This document shows, one piece after another, positions 52,159 through 62,740 of a stretch of 64,000 bases of DNA. The DNA comes from Ignavibacteria bacterium. Lineage in GTDB: Bacteria > Bacteroidota > Ignavibacteria > Tepidaquicellales > OLB5. The DNA lies in the NCBI GenBank assembly GCA_020852705.1, contig JADZAP010000042.1:58423-122422 (forward strand), given 5' to 3'. Made by a program: the position numbers and the translations under genes. The stretch's first letter is position 1. The number at the start of each line of letters is the position of its first letter. The notes under the pieces are model-generated. The model made no database searches. It saw only the letters and a program-made list of their open reading frames with translations, and was not told where the DNA came from.

Positions 52159-53528
52159 TATAAGGTAATCCTTTCTGTTGTTTGTATATTTTCATAAGAT
52201 AAATTTTTAGGAGGCTTATTATTAAAAATATCCCCCTCGGCATATAAATAGTTTTCAGATTCTGTTATTTTAAAAGGAAGTATATTGTTTTCAATGCCTT
52301 CTTTATACTTTGTTCTAACTTTTATATAATTATCAGTAAAGCCGTAAATATAACCATCTTCTTTTACTGATTCAAATAGAACATTTTGAATGTTTTCAGA
52401 ATTTTTTTGGTAGAATTTTAACCGCTTACTATTTGATAGCTCTCTTAAAACTTTGCTTCGCTGTTTACGTATATTTATATCTACTCTGCCGGGCAAAGTA
52501 ACCGCATAAGTATTTCTGCGCTCAGAATATGAAAACACATGGAGGTAACTTACATTTAGCTCTTTTAGGAATTTTAAAGTATTGCTAAATCTCTCATCAG
52601 TTTCTCCGGGGAAACCAATGATTACATCTGCTCCAATACCTGCACCCGGAATTTTATTGTTAATTTTTTCAATCAGTTCTTTATACATATCTCTGTTATA
52701 TCTGCGTCTCATTAACTTTAGAGTTTCGGGGTCACCACTTTGCAGCGGAATATGGAAATGCTTGCAAAAATTATTTGATGAACTGACCAGATTAATTATC
52801 TCATCCGTTAAGAGATTTGGTTCAATTGAACTGATTCTGATCCTTGGGATATTAAGTTTTTCCAAATCATACAATATATCAATAAGTTTTTCGGGTTTAG
52901 CTGATCCATTATAATATTTATAATCTCCGGTATTTACACCTGTCAAAACAATTTCTTTATATCCAAGTTCTAATAGTTTTTTAGCGTTTTCAATAACTGT
53001 ATTTAGCGGCAGGCTTCTGGATTTTCCCCTGGCAAGCGGTATTGTGCAAAACGAACAGTTATAGTCACATCCATCCTGAATCTTTAAAAATGCCCGTGTT
53101 CTAAATTCAACATCACTTGAATAAGCATAATCAAGATTTGTAATTTCATTACTTGGTGAAGTAAATACACACGAAAGTTCTTTCTTTTCAAAATCATTTA
53201 CATAATCAAAAAGTCTGAATTTTTCATTTGCACCAAGTACAAGATCCACTCCGTGAATTTCAGCAATTTCATTTGGCTGAAGCTGTGCGTAACATCCGGT
53301 TACTATTATATATGTTATGGGATTTTTATTGAGTACACTTCGTATTATCTGCCTGCATTCTTTATCTGCATTATCTGTTACGCTGCATGTATTAAGCACA
53401 AAAATATCTGATTTTTCACCGTATTCTTTCAATTCAAAACCATTACTGTTGAATTTTCCCGCAAGTGTTGAAGTTTCAGAGTAATTAAGCTTACAGCCTA
53501 AAGTATGTAATGATACAGATTTAGCCAT
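52158..53528 (-). CDS. mtaB: tRNA t6A37 methylthiotransferase MtaB
   Basis: Encodes 456 residues. It converts t6A37 to ms2t6A37 in tRNA. The N-terminal domain has TLGCKLNYSE with its cluster Cys and NTCSVTDNADKECRQ; the radical SAM motif is CDYNCSFCTIP; the C-terminal 80 residues correspond to a TRAM-like domain. The CKLNYSE signature is that of MtaB, as opposed to MiaB. It overlaps the sixA-like gene by one base. Confidence 0.92.
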   Translation of the reverse strand: MAKSVSLHTLGCKLNYSETSTLAGKFNSNGFELKEYGEKSDIFVLNTCSVTDNADKECRQIIRSVLNKNPITYIIVTGCYAQLQPNEIAEIHGVDLVLGANEKFRLFDYVNDFEKKELSCVFTSPSNEITNLDYAYSSDVEFRTRAFLKIQDGCDYNCSFCTIPLARGKSRSLPLNTVIENAKKLLELGYKEIVLTGVNTGDYKYYNGSAKPEKLIDILYDLEKLNIPRIRISSIEPNLLTDEIINLVSSSNNFCKHFHIPLQSGDPETLKLMRRRYNRDMYKELIEKINNKIPGAGIGADVIIGFPGETDERFSNTLKFLKELNVSYLHVFSYSERRNTYAVTLPGRVDINIRKQRSKVLRELSNSKRLKFYQKNSENIQNVLFESVKEDGYIYGFTDNYIKVRTKYKEGIENNILPFKITESENYLYAEGDIFNNKPPKNLSYENIQTTERITL

Positions 53529-53646
53529 TTTTCAAAATTACCAATAAATAAAAATATATTTAAGGCAATAAATTTATTCTTTTTTATTCATATATTGATT
53601 AACTTTTTTGAATTTAATGTGTTAACTTTAATAGATTTGTAAATTT

Positions 53647-55647
53647 ATGAATAAATTATTCTTTATAGTCCTGTTTTTTACAATTTTTGCATCCTGCAAA
53701 TTATATTCAATTGAAATTATTACAACCTCACCTGATAAAAATATTTCTATTAATTTTAAGCTTAACAATAATGGAACGCCTCAATATAATATTACATTTA
53801 AAGGTAATACTATAATAAAGTGGTCTTCTTTGGGTTTGAAATTTGATGTGAGCGGTGAGCTGAATAAAAATTTAACTATTGCAAATTACCAAACAAAACA
53901 AATTGATGAAACGTACAAGATATATTCTGGAAAATCCGGATTTTCCAGAAATTACTGCAATGAAACTAAAATATTCCTTATAGAAAAATCTTCGCCATAT
54001 AGAAAATTAAATCTATATTTCAGAGCGTATAATGATGGTACTGCATTTCGTTATGAAATTCCTATTTCTGAAAGCTCAAAATCATTTATAATTAATTCTG
54101 AAGAAACATTCTTTAATTTTACAGGTGATTACGAATGCTGGGCTATGAAAAAAGACAGATTCAGACAAAGTTATGAAGGTGAATACAGGCATTATAATTT
54201 AAGCAATATAGATAATAAGAATGGAGATTCAACAAGTCTGTTTCCTTATATTACTTTACCTGTAACTTTTAGAGCTAATGATAATTTGTATTTCCTGCTT
54301 TCAGAAGCTGCAATTATAGATTATCCGGGAATGTATCTGATGAAATCAAACAAAAATGTTCTAAAAACAAAATTATCGCCTGATACTGTGCATAAAAATA
54401 TTTCTATAAGAGGAAATACTCCTGCACTTTCACCCTGGAGATTGCTTATTATAGGAGAAAATCCCGGAACACTTTTTGAATCTAATTTAATTATGAATCT
54501 TAATGATCCGAATGTTATTCTTGATGCAGATAAATGGATAAAACCCGGTAAATCAACTTGGAGCTGGTGGGCAGAAGACCGCGGTTTTGAGCCAGATTTC
54601 GGGTATCAGATACTTTCTACAAAAACTGTTAAATACTGCATAGATTTTGCTGCCGATAATAATTTTCAATACGTTACCCTTGATGGCGGATGGTATGGAT
54701 GGTTTGATGCAACAAAGGATGATGCTATTCATGATATAACCAAATCACTTCCTGAACTGGATCTTCCCGAAGTTACAAGCTATGCTGCAAAAAAAGGAAT
54801 CGGGATTATTTTATGGGTAGTATGGTATGAGCTGGAGCGACAAATGACCGAAGCATTAAATTATTACCAATCGCTTGGTGTTAAGGGAGTAAAAGTAGAT
54901 TTTATGGATAGAGATGACCAATATATGACAGATTTTTATAAACGCACAGCAGAACAATGTGCATCAAGAAAAATGTTCGTTACTTTTCATGGTGCTTATA
55001 AACCTGACGGTTTAAACAGAAAATATCCAAACATATTAACGTATGAAAGTGTACTTGGAAATGAATATGCCAGATGGATTACAGGACTGCCAAACCCTAA
55101 TCATAATGTTATGCTTGCATTTACTCGGGCTATGGCAGGTCCAATGGATTTTACTCCCGGTTCATTTACAAACAGTACAGAGCAGGCATATATTGGCAGA
55201 TGGAAATACCCAATGACAAAAGGTACGCGTTCACAACAGCTTGCAATGGCAGTCGTTTATCAATCCGGAATTTTGACACTTTGCGAGTCTCCTAAAATTT
55301 ATGAAAAATTTCCCGAATTTGAATTCTTTAAAAAGATATCCGCAACATGGGATTCAACATTATATTTAGATGGTCAAATAGGAGAATATATCATAATTGC
55401 AAGAAGATCCGGAGAAAATTGGTTTATTGGCGGCATGACAAATAATAATTCCAGAAAAGTTAAATTTAATCTGGATTTTCTTGAAAATGATAAATATTCT
55501 GCGGTAGTTTATTCTGATGCTTCTGATGCTGATATTAATCCTGAAAAAGTTTTTATAAAAAAAATGAATGTTCTAAAAAATAATAAAATTGAACTTAAAA
55601 TGGCTAAAGGCGGAGGATTTGCAATAACACTTGAAAAAATGCCATAA
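53647..55647 (+). CDS. Glycoside hydrolase family 97 (alpha-galactosidase-like)
   Basis: Encodes 666 residues, with an exported N-terminus (IFASC could also be a lipobox). A beta-rich N-domain (about 25-290) begins TSPDKNISINFKLNNNGTP; the barrel domain begins STWSWWAEDRGFEPDFGYQ. VKVDFMDRDD has Asp418 in the position of the nucleophile of the retaining GH97 alpha-galactosidases, with E466 or E472 downstream as acid/base. The inverting alpha-glucosidase SusB has Glu instead, so I favour a retaining enzyme. It releases alpha-linked sugars outside the cytoplasm. It stands alone, without a SusCD pair. Confidence 0.85.
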   Translation: MNKLFFIVLFFTIFASCKLYSIEIITTSPDKNISINFKLNNNGTPQYNITFKGNTIIKWSSLGLKFDVSGELNKNLTIANYQTKQIDETYKIYSGKSGFSRNYCNETKIFLIEKSSPYRKLNLYFRAYNDGTAFRYEIPISESSKSFIINSEETFFNFTGDYECWAMKKDRFRQSYEGEYRHYNLSNIDNKNGDSTSLFPYITLPVTFRANDNLYFLLSEAAIIDYPGMYLMKSNKNVLKTKLSPDTVHKNISIRGNTPALSPWRLLIIGENPGTLFESNLIMNLNDPNVILDADKWIKPGKSTWSWWAEDRGFEPDFGYQILSTKTVKYCIDFAADNNFQYVTLDGGWYGWFDATKDDAIHDITKSLPELDLPEVTSYAAKKGIGIILWVVWYELERQMTEALNYYQSLGVKGVKVDFMDRDDQYMTDFYKRTAEQCASRKMFVTFHGAYKPDGLNRKYPNILTYESVLGNEYARWITGLPNPNHNVMLAFTRAMAGPMDFTPGSFTNSTEQAYIGRWKYPMTKGTRSQQLAMAVVYQSGILTLCESPKIYEKFPEFEFFKKISATWDSTLYLDGQIGEYIIIARRSGENWFIGGMTNNNSRKVKFNLDFLENDKYSAVVYSDASDADINPEKVFIKKMNVLKNNKIELKMAKGGGFAITLEKMP

Positions 55648-56132
55648 AGTTAATTAATATTTCTGCTAAATGATTTTACATTTTCCCTTATTTTAACTTT
55701 TATTAAAAATATTACTAGATTAAATTAAAGTTGGTTAAGGATTTGTGCAAATTGCAACCATTTCTTCAGTAATTAAGTCTAATTTAATATAGATTAATCA
55801 GGAAATTAAATGAAGAAATTTGAGAATTCAAAATATATTACAATAAATAGAATCATTTTCTGTATATGTTATAAATTCTAGAATTATCAAAATATATATA
55901 AGAGCTTATATTGTTTGTTATATATATTATTTTTATTTTTACGGAGAGTTTTTACTGTAACATTTATTTATTTGATTGTAACAGAAAAAATAAATTAAGT
56001 TCTGAAATATAAATCTTATATTATACAATAACATCAAACTAAGTAAATACACTGTTAAATATTACATATATTTAACTCGTCTTTTGAATTTTCAATAAAT
56101 TGTTTTGTTTAAAAAAGGTCTAATTTTATTTA
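55648..56132. other. Intergenic region, nothing further seen
   Basis: 485 AT-rich bases between two genes on the same strand. Only frames below 25 codons occur, and no clear hairpin terminator for the GH97 gene. The left end should hold a terminator and the right end the promoter of the gene at 56133. Confidence 0.5.
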
Positions 56133-58244
56133 ATGTATAGTTTTAATATCAAAATATTTCTTATTGTGTTATATCTATTACTTCTTAATATTGGATTTTT
56201 TGCTCAGGAGGAAATAGAAAATGCAGGAAATTATAATAAAAACGAATCATCTATTAATACCGGGGTTGTAAAATCTCCAAGTATTGATGGAATTATAAAT
56301 AATAACGAGTGGATGGATGCAAAAGTTTTCTCTGATTTTCATATTATGATACCAAAATCAGAAGATAAAGATTATGACAGTACTATAGCATTTATTAAGC
56401 AAGATAAAGAAGCTATATATATTGCGGTTAAATACTGGCCAAAGGGCAAGCTTATTAGGCAATCATTAACTCGTGATCAAAGCACAGAAGAAGAAAATGA
56501 ATTTTTTATTGTTCTTGATTTGGAAAATAAAGGACAAAACGGGTATATTTTTGTTGTAAGTTTTCTTAACAATCAGCGTGATGCTATTGTTTTTAATCAG
56601 CGCAACCAGTCTTATGAATGGGATTGGCAATGGGAAAATAAATGCAAAATTATTAAAGAACCTAAAGATGGCGAGGCAGGATATGTAGAGCTTGAAATAA
56701 AAATACCTGTTGACCGCATGCAAAACAAGAACAAAAAACAGTTTGGCATTGATTTGCAGTTATTTTCATATAAACCTGACGGAAACTATTATTATTACAG
56801 TATTGCTCCTAATAGTGAACTTCTTACTCTTAAAAATCTCTATGAATTTGATATTAAAACTCCATTTGATGAAAAACTAAATCTCCGGTTTAATTTAACA
56901 CCATTTGTTATGGCTAATAAATTTAATGATATCAATGCCAAATTCCGTTATGGAGGTGAGTTTGCTCTTAGCCTTGATAAACACATGCTGAAAAGTACAT
57001 ACCACACAGATGAATCAACACTGGAAGCCGATCCTTTCAGATTCGCATTCTATGGCAGGCAAATATTTCTGCAAGAAAAACGTCCGTTCTTTAGTAAAGA
57101 TCTTGATCTGTTTAATACGCCCATTAACCTATTCTATACTCGGGCAATTCAGAATATTGATTATGGTTTTAATTATACATACAGAAGTGATAAGTTCAAG
57201 CTTGGAGCGGTTTATGTTCAGGAAGATAGTGTTTCTTATTTGCCCGGTTCAAAAAGATCATTTGTTGCTCTCAGGCCAAAATATAACTCAGAAAAGTTTA
57301 ATGTTGGCGGACTTATTGTCCATTCCCGTGATACATTAAATAGTTTTAAGGAAACTGTTATAGATCTTGATGCAAAAATTAAAGGACCTTCAAGATTCTG
57401 GTTTATTCCGCAGTTTGCCCGCAGCTTTAATTCAGATGGTACTGCTGCTAATATGTATAACGCATATATGTTCTATGAAGGTAATCCTAACGGTGGACCA
57501 TATATGGACGTATCATATACCAGATATGATTCAAATTTTAATGCATCAACTTTATTTAATGATTACGGTAATAATTATGATGAAATTAGCATTAGCGGCG
57601 GATACCAATTTATTAGAAATACTAAAACTTTCAGTAATATCAATATTAATGCAGGTTATTACAGGGCAAAAAAATTGAGTGATGGATTTAATTTTCAAAA
57701 TGGTGCAAATTTAAATATTTTTTATAAAGTTAATGGCTGGCTTAGTGCCTCACATTCTTTTAATTATGATAGACCTAACGAAACCGATAATAATGGAAAT
57801 ATTCTGCTGAATCCCGATGGTACCCGTTTAGTTCATAATAACCTTCTAACTGAGCAAACTGCAAAAATTCTCTTTGGAAGCTATTCTTTAAACATTGGAT
57901 TCTTTGGCGGAAAATATTTTGGAAATACACTTCTTAATCCTTATGCTGAGATTGATCTTTCGTTTTTTGATCGACTTCGGCTTCTGGGCAGTATAAACTT
58001 CAGGAATGATGGAGAGATAAAACAAACAATTTACAGTGTTAAACTTGACTTCAAAGTTTTTGAAAAACTATATTTAAGATCTTTTTTTCAGAAGGATACT
58101 TTTGGCAAACGGGCATTGTGGAATACAATGATTCAGTACGAATTTTTTGGCGGTTCTAATGTTTATCTTGTTTTAAATCTCGAAGGCGACCGCCTGCAAT
58201 ACACCAGAAGATATTTCAAAGTCAGTTATGAATTCAAATTCTAA
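56133..58244 (+). CDS. DUF5916/CBM9-like outer-membrane barrel protein
   Basis: Encodes 703 residues: a signal peptide, then a CBM9-like beta-sandwich (SPSIDGIINNNEWMDAKVFSDF...YIAVKYWP), then a long beta-barrel-like region. The last strands (YLVLNLEGDRLQYTRRYFKVSYEFKF) end in phenylalanine as outer membrane proteins do. Such a combination of a carbohydrate-binding-like head and a barrel is described as DUF5916. Close to the GH97 gene, a role with sugars or peptides is possible, but this is only context. Confidence 0.78.
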   Translation: MYSFNIKIFLIVLYLLLLNIGFFAQEEIENAGNYNKNESSINTGVVKSPSIDGIINNNEWMDAKVFSDFHIMIPKSEDKDYDSTIAFIKQDKEAIYIAVKYWPKGKLIRQSLTRDQSTEEENEFFIVLDLENKGQNGYIFVVSFLNNQRDAIVFNQRNQSYEWDWQWENKCKIIKEPKDGEAGYVELEIKIPVDRMQNKNKKQFGIDLQLFSYKPDGNYYYYSIAPNSELLTLKNLYEFDIKTPFDEKLNLRFNLTPFVMANKFNDINAKFRYGGEFALSLDKHMLKSTYHTDESTLEADPFRFAFYGRQIFLQEKRPFFSKDLDLFNTPINLFYTRAIQNIDYGFNYTYRSDKFKLGAVYVQEDSVSYLPGSKRSFVALRPKYNSEKFNVGGLIVHSRDTLNSFKETVIDLDAKIKGPSRFWFIPQFARSFNSDGTAANMYNAYMFYEGNPNGGPYMDVSYTRYDSNFNASTLFNDYGNNYDEISISGGYQFIRNTKTFSNININAGYYRAKKLSDGFNFQNGANLNIFYKVNGWLSASHSFNYDRPNETDNNGNILLNPDGTRLVHNNLLTEQTAKILFGSYSLNIGFFGGKYFGNTLLNPYAEIDLSFFDRLRLLGSINFRNDGEIKQTIYSVKLDFKVFEKLYLRSFFQKDTFGKRALWNTMIQYEFFGGSNVYLVLNLEGDRLQYTRRYFKVSYEFKF

Positions 58245-58408
58245 TTTAATATTATAATTTATATTCACTCATTATTAAAGTTAACAGCATTAAAAAATTT
58301 TTCTTTAATATATTTTGTGAATTAGAAGTTGAATTAATTATATACATTTTTCAACATATCTAATATTTTAGATTTGCTGTTGCAGGTATTTTTACATTCA
58401 TAATTTAT

Positions 58409-58432
58409 AAAGCCGTTTTAAACGGCTTTTTA
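58409..58432 (+). terminator. Intrinsic terminator
   Basis: AAAGCCGTTT and AAACGGCTTT form a 10-bp stem followed by T-rich sequence. It ends the barrel gene; the next gene starts 66 bases later. Confidence 0.8.
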
Positions 58433-58497
58433 TTTAGCAAAATATCTTACGAATTTTCTGTTTATTTTTATATTTATCTTTTTATTATTTTAACCTT

Positions 58498-59598
58498 ATG
58501 ATAAAAAAATTTTTTACTAAAGAGCGTTCATTTGTTCTTTCGGTTATTATTCTTGTAATGTTTCATTTTTTCGATTCAAGCGTTTTCTTTCAGACTTCTA
58601 TTCTTCTCGAGGGCTTACTGTTTCTTATAGTATTTTTTGTAATAATTTATGCTGCATTTGGAGTTGTTCATCACGCCGAATTGCTTGCTTATAAATTTGG
58701 CGAGCCTTATGGCACAATGATCCTGACTCTTTCTGCAGTTACGGTTGAAATTATAATGATTGCAGCAATGATGATGCACGGAGACGCCGATCCTGAAATT
58801 GCCAAGGATGCTATATTTTCTACTTTAATGATTCTGTTAAACGGATTAACAGGGTTGATTATGCTTATTGGAGGATTAAAATACGGAGAACAGAAATATA
58901 ATCTTAAAAGTACTAATTCATTTTTTTCTATGATAATTGGTATAATAGGAATCGGACTTTTTCTGCCGCTTGTAATTCCCCTAAAAAATTACTCATTATT
59001 TGAAACTTTTCTGATTTTTATATCCCTGCTGCTCTATATCTTTTTCCTTAGAATGCAGTCTAAAGAACATAACTATTATTTTAAATTTGAAGGAAGAAAA
59101 AAGAATATTGATGATGAACATGAACACCTGCCAAAAAAGGAAACGATAAGCACTTCATATCATTTAATCATGCTTATAATAACTATTGCGGCAATTTCAA
59201 TGCTTGCAGAAAACCTTTCTGTATTTGTGGATGATGGTATTGAAAAGCTGCATTTACCGGTTAAAATTGCAGGAGCAATTATAGCTCTCATAATTGTTTC
59301 TCCTGAAGGATTAACTGCTATTCGGGCAGGGTTAAGTAATGATATGCAGCGGGTAATTAATATTTCTCTTGGTTCAATGCTTTCAACTGTCAGCCTAACA
59401 ATTCCTGCTGTTTTAATTGTTGGTATTTTAATAAAGCAGAATGTTATTCTTGGGTTAAACCCAATTCAATCTGCAATGGTTATAATTTCTCTCTTAGTGG
59501 GGCTTCTTTCATGCAAAGATGGTGAGACAAATGCTCTTCAGGGATTTATTCACTTTATGCTCTTTATTACATTCATTTTCCTGATCTTTGTACAGTGA
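58498..59598 (+). CDS. chaA: Calcium/sodium:proton exchanger of the CaCA family (ChaA-like)
   Basis: Encodes 366 residues with about eleven membrane helices. Alpha-repeat one is HHAELLAYKFGEPYGTMILTLSAVTVEIIMIAAMM, and the second is SPEGLTAIRAGLSNDMQRVINISLGSMLSTVSLTIPAVL; both carry the acidic residue of CaCA cation exchangers. It exchanges cations for protons across the inner membrane, as ChaA does. Its TGA overlaps the GTG start of the next gene. Confidence 0.88.
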   Translation: MIKKFFTKERSFVLSVIILVMFHFFDSSVFFQTSILLEGLLFLIVFFVIIYAAFGVVHHAELLAYKFGEPYGTMILTLSAVTVEIIMIAAMMMHGDADPEIAKDAIFSTLMILLNGLTGLIMLIGGLKYGEQKYNLKSTNSFFSMIIGIIGIGLFLPLVIPLKNYSLFETFLIFISLLLYIFFLRMQSKEHNYYFKFEGRKKNIDDEHEHLPKKETISTSYHLIMLIITIAAISMLAENLSVFVDDGIEKLHLPVKIAGAIIALIIVSPEGLTAIRAGLSNDMQRVINISLGSMLSTVSLTIPAVLIVGILIKQNVILGLNPIQSAMVIISLLVGLLSCKDGETNALQGFIHFMLFITFIFLIFVQ

Positions 59599-60650
59599 TA
59601 AAATTTCTGCCTGTACTAATTATTTTACTAACCCTAAAAACAAATTCAGACTCTCTTTCAGTTTTATTTCTTGGAGATACTCATTTTGGTGAAAATTATC
59701 AGTACGACCCCTTGTATAATCACGGCAAAAATTTTATTCTTAATAACGGGTATGATTACTTTTTTTATAACGTAAAAAGTATTCTTTTAGAAATGGATGC
59801 TGTGTATTGCAATCTGGAAACTCCATTAACAAAGGATATAAAAATTATCAGCAGCAGAAAAAAATATCTGCACTGGTCTAATCCTGATAGTACCGTAAAA
59901 TATTTCAATAAATACAATATTAAATATGTTTCGCTTGGCAATAACCATGTTATGGATATGAGCTTGGATGGTTTGTATAATTCCATTGATGTGCTAAATA
60001 AAGCGGTAATAATTAAATTTGGTGCGGGCTATGATTTGAATGATGCATTATACCCCTCAATGTATATAAAAGATGGTTTTAAAATATTTACTTTCGGCGG
60101 ATTTGAATATCGTCCAAATTACGATACTCTGTATCATTATTATGCGGGTAACTCAACTGCTGGAGTTAATGTATTAGATACAATTAAACTTAATGAAAGC
60201 ATTTTATTTTATAAAAAAAATTACCCTGATTCATACATTATAATTTATCCGCATTGGGGCAGTAACTACGGAAAGGTTAACAAAAAACAAATTGCTTACG
60301 CTCATAGCTGGATAAATGCCGGGGCTGATGCTGTTATTGGTCACGGGGCACATACCATACAGCCGATTGAAAAATTTAACGGAAAATATATTTTCTACAA
60401 CATAGGGAATTTTATCTTTAATGCACCCGGCAGATATGCGTCAACAGGTGCCAAGCCTTATGGCTTAATGGTTAATTTATTGATCAATAAAACACCTGAG
60501 TACAAACTTTATCCTATTTATACAAATAACAAAAAATGTAATTTTCAGTTAAGAGCGCTGAATGAAGCAGAAAAAATTGATATGCTTGAAGAATATTTTA
60601 CAGAAATATGCTACCTAATATCCCCGGATGGTTCAATTTTATTAAAATAA
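59595..60650 (+). CDS. CapA/PgsA-type phosphoesterase-like protein
   Basis: Encodes 351 residues, exported (hydrophobic start). LFLGDTHFG, MDAVYCNLETPLT, LGNNHVMDMSLDGLY and IIYPHWGSNY...VIGHGAHTIQPIE are the metal-binding blocks of CapA-like proteins, associated with poly-gamma-glutamate capsules. No capB or capC gene is nearby, so the function may differ. Starts with GTG inside the ChaA stop codon (GTGA), so it is coupled to that gene; it ends 1 base from the convergent gene at 60652. Confidence 0.85.
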   Translation: MIKFLPVLIILLTLKTNSDSLSVLFLGDTHFGENYQYDPLYNHGKNFILNNGYDYFFYNVKSILLEMDAVYCNLETPLTKDIKIISSRKKYLHWSNPDSTVKYFNKYNIKYVSLGNNHVMDMSLDGLYNSIDVLNKAVIIKFGAGYDLNDALYPSMYIKDGFKIFTFGGFEYRPNYDTLYHYYAGNSTAGVNVLDTIKLNESILFYKKNYPDSYIIIYPHWGSNYGKVNKKQIAYAHSWINAGADAVIGHGAHTIQPIEKFNGKYIFYNIGNFIFNAPGRYASTGAKPYGLMVNLLINKTPEYKLYPIYTNNKKCNFQLRALNEAEKIDMLEEYFTEICYLISPDGSILLK

Positions 60651-60651
60651 A

Positions 60652-61212
60652 TTACTCCCGTGTAACTTTTAAATTTATTGTATTTGAGCTCAGCTCCCCA
60701 ATCCAAGCATTTACATATTCCTTACTTTGTGAATCAGTATATCTGTTGTTTATCAAATAAAAGTTCTTCTCATCACTTAAAGTACTCCGGTATTTCACAT
60801 TAAAGTTCCAATCACCCGCAGGAGGCATACTTCTGCAAGGCCATACAACAGTAAAATAATTTTCCCCAACTGCTGAATCTCCCGGAACAATCGTTACAAA
60901 TGAATTAAATGTATCATATACATACTTATTAAATCCCCCTGAGCTATCAACCGGAAAAAGTCTGAAGCAGTTGTTGTAATATGCAACATCAGAAGGCAGA
61001 TATTCCAAATCAAAATATGGCTCAAATTTTACCTTAACAGTATCTTTTGAAATATTATAAAGTACATACCGAATAAATAAATGATCATCAATATTACTGC
61101 TGAATGAAGTGTTTTTAATTTCTGTTTTATCAGCTTCAATTTTAACGCTTAATTGTTGTGTATATATTGTTGCCCCTGCAGTTAATAATACAGCTATAAA
61201 TAGTGTTTTCAT
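60652..61212 (-). CDS. Hypothetical secreted protein
   Basis: Encodes 186 residues with a signal peptide (MKTLFIAVLLTAGATIYTQQ) and a beta-sandwich-like body (VKIEADKTEIKN...HLFIRYVLYNISKDTVKVKFEPY). I recognise no family. It overlaps the dehydrogenase gene upstream by 4 bases, so it is co-translated with it, though a functional link is not obvious. Confidence 0.65.
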   Translation of the reverse strand: MKTLFIAVLLTAGATIYTQQLSVKIEADKTEIKNTSFSSNIDDHLFIRYVLYNISKDTVKVKFEPYFDLEYLPSDVAYYNNCFRLFPVDSSGGFNKYVYDTFNSFVTIVPGDSAVGENYFTVVWPCRSMPPAGDWNFNVKYRSTLSDEKNFYLINNRYTDSQSKEYVNAWIGELSSNTINLKVTRE

Positions 61213-62159
61213 TTAAAAGAATTTGATTTTATAAATAATCTGATGTTATTGCAAGTGTCATCAATCATAGCATTCACAGCTTCTATGGTTTGGCTTGATT
61301 TGTGCGGTGAAAGCACAACATTTGGCAGTTCCCAAAATGGAAATTTAGCAGGAAACACCGGCTCTATTGATTTTCCTGGATAATTATACCACACATCTAT
61401 TGCCGCACCTTTTATAACATTGTTCTTTAATGCATTATACAATACTTCCTCTCTTATTGTTTCGCCTCTGCCAACTGTAATTATATACTTATCTTTAAAA
61501 TTTATAATATTTTCAGCATTTATTATATCCTTTGTTTCATTAGAAAGTGGCAGTGTGTTAAAGATAATTTCGGAATCAGCTATTGCTTTATTAAATTCAT
61601 TGGTAATTAAATTGGCATATTCATCAAAACCATTTTTAACATTTCTCCTGAAACCTGTAATATATACATTAAACGGTTTAAGCAGTTTTGCAATTTCACT
61701 TCCAATAAAACCGTATCCCAGAATACAAATTCGCTTATTATGCAAAGTGATCCACATTTCGTCATTATCATTTGAGCGGTTCCAATTACCAAGTTTAAGG
61801 TTGTTATGATAATGCACAACTTTTCCAAGCAGTGCAAGTGTTAATGCAACTGTCTTTTCAGCAACATAAGGTGCGTTGGCATGAGTATTGTAAATTTTAA
61901 TATCTCGCTGTTTTGTTAATTCTACCGGAAAATTATTTAAACCCGTATAAGGCACAATTACTGCCATTAAATTTTTTGCTGAATTTATTTCATCAGTATT
62001 TAGCCTGCCTGCTATTATACAATCAGCTTTTGTGATAGCATATCCCCTATCTTCTGGTTCAATTCCGGCTGTAAACTTTACATCAGGAAACTCAGCTCTA
62101 AGTTCATTATACCTAATTTTCCAGCGTGCATTAAAATTATTTAGAAATAATATATTCAT
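61209..62159 (-). CDS. D-2-hydroxyacid dehydrogenase family protein
   Basis: Encodes 316 residues. The NAD-binding fold has GYGFIG at ILGYGFIGSEIAKLL; the catalytic arginine lies in ITVGRGETIREEVLYNAL and the histidine in VVLSPHKSSQT; DVWYNYP follows the usual pattern. The family includes enzymes for glycerate, phosphoglycerate and lactate; substrate is not deducible. It overlaps the secreted-protein gene by 4 bases. Confidence 0.85.
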   Translation of the reverse strand: MNILFLNNFNARWKIRYNELRAEFPDVKFTAGIEPEDRGYAITKADCIIAGRLNTDEINSAKNLMAVIVPYTGLNNFPVELTKQRDIKIYNTHANAPYVAEKTVALTLALLGKVVHYHNNLKLGNWNRSNDNDEMWITLHNKRICILGYGFIGSEIAKLLKPFNVYITGFRRNVKNGFDEYANLITNEFNKAIADSEIIFNTLPLSNETKDIINAENIINFKDKYIITVGRGETIREEVLYNALKNNVIKGAAIDVWYNYPGKSIEPVFPAKFPFWELPNVVLSPHKSSQTIEAVNAMIDDTCNNIRLFIKSNSFK

Positions 62160-62178
62160 TTGCTCTTGTAATTAACAA

Positions 62179-62204
62179 AAAAGGCAGAACCATGTCTGCC
62201 TTTT
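62179..62204 (-). terminator. Intrinsic terminator of apaG
   Basis: AAAAGGCAGA and TCTGCCTTTT form a 10-bp stem with a 6-nt loop; T-rich sequence follows on the minus strand. It is 18 bases after the apaG stop and separates apaG from the dehydrogenase gene. Confidence 0.85.
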
Positions 62205-62221
62205 GGATCAGCTTAAAAATT

Positions 62222-62650
62222 TTATGCCAGCACTTCATCACTGACAAGGTAAAACCTGTCAATAACTGCTTCAAACCTTGAGCCGTCATCAAGTAACATT
62301 GTGTAATTTCCTTCCATTGTACCCCAGTTTGTATTTAAAGGACACTGGCTGCGGTACTCAAATGATTCACCGGGTTCAAGTTCAGGTGTGTAGCCAACAA
62401 CACCCGGACCTTCAACTTTTTCCAAATCTCCTTCGGCATTAATAATTATCCAATGTCGGTAAAGAAGCTTTACTTTTTTATCACCGGAGTTTGTGATAAT
62501 TACCTTATAGCTGAATTCATATCTGTTTTCCGCCGGGTTTGATTGCTCGGGAATATATTCCGGAAAAACCTGTACTCTTATACCATCGGTTGTAATATCG
62601 CTTCCAATTTTGGAAGATGATTGATTTTGTGAAGTTATAACATTTTGCAT
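62222..62650 (-). CDS. apaG: ApaG-family protein
   Basis: Encodes 142 residues with a fibronectin-like beta-sandwich. VQVFPEYIPEQSNPAENRYEFSYKVIITNSG, LLYRHWII and GVVGYTPELEPGESFEYRSQCPL are the ApaG core, followed by WGTMEGNYTM. ApaG is linked to cobalt/magnesium tolerance and diadenosine nucleotide metabolism, but its biochemical activity is not settled. It stands alone with a terminator. Confidence 0.9.
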   Translation of the reverse strand: MQNVITSQNQSSSKIGSDITTDGIRVQVFPEYIPEQSNPAENRYEFSYKVIITNSGDKKVKLLYRHWIIINAEGDLEKVEGPGVVGYTPELEPGESFEYRSQCPLNTNWGTMEGNYTMLLDDGSRFEAVIDRFYLVSDEVLA

Positions 62651-62740
62651 TTGTAATTTTAACAGATTATTTGATAATAATCAATTGAGTTTTGAGGGAA
62701 TGATAAATTTTTGGATAAAATGGAAATAGTATTACAAATT

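Noticed and set aside
59595..60650. Part of a poly-gamma-glutamate capsule operon
   Set aside because: The CapA-like blocks are present, but no capB, capC or pgs genes are adjacent.
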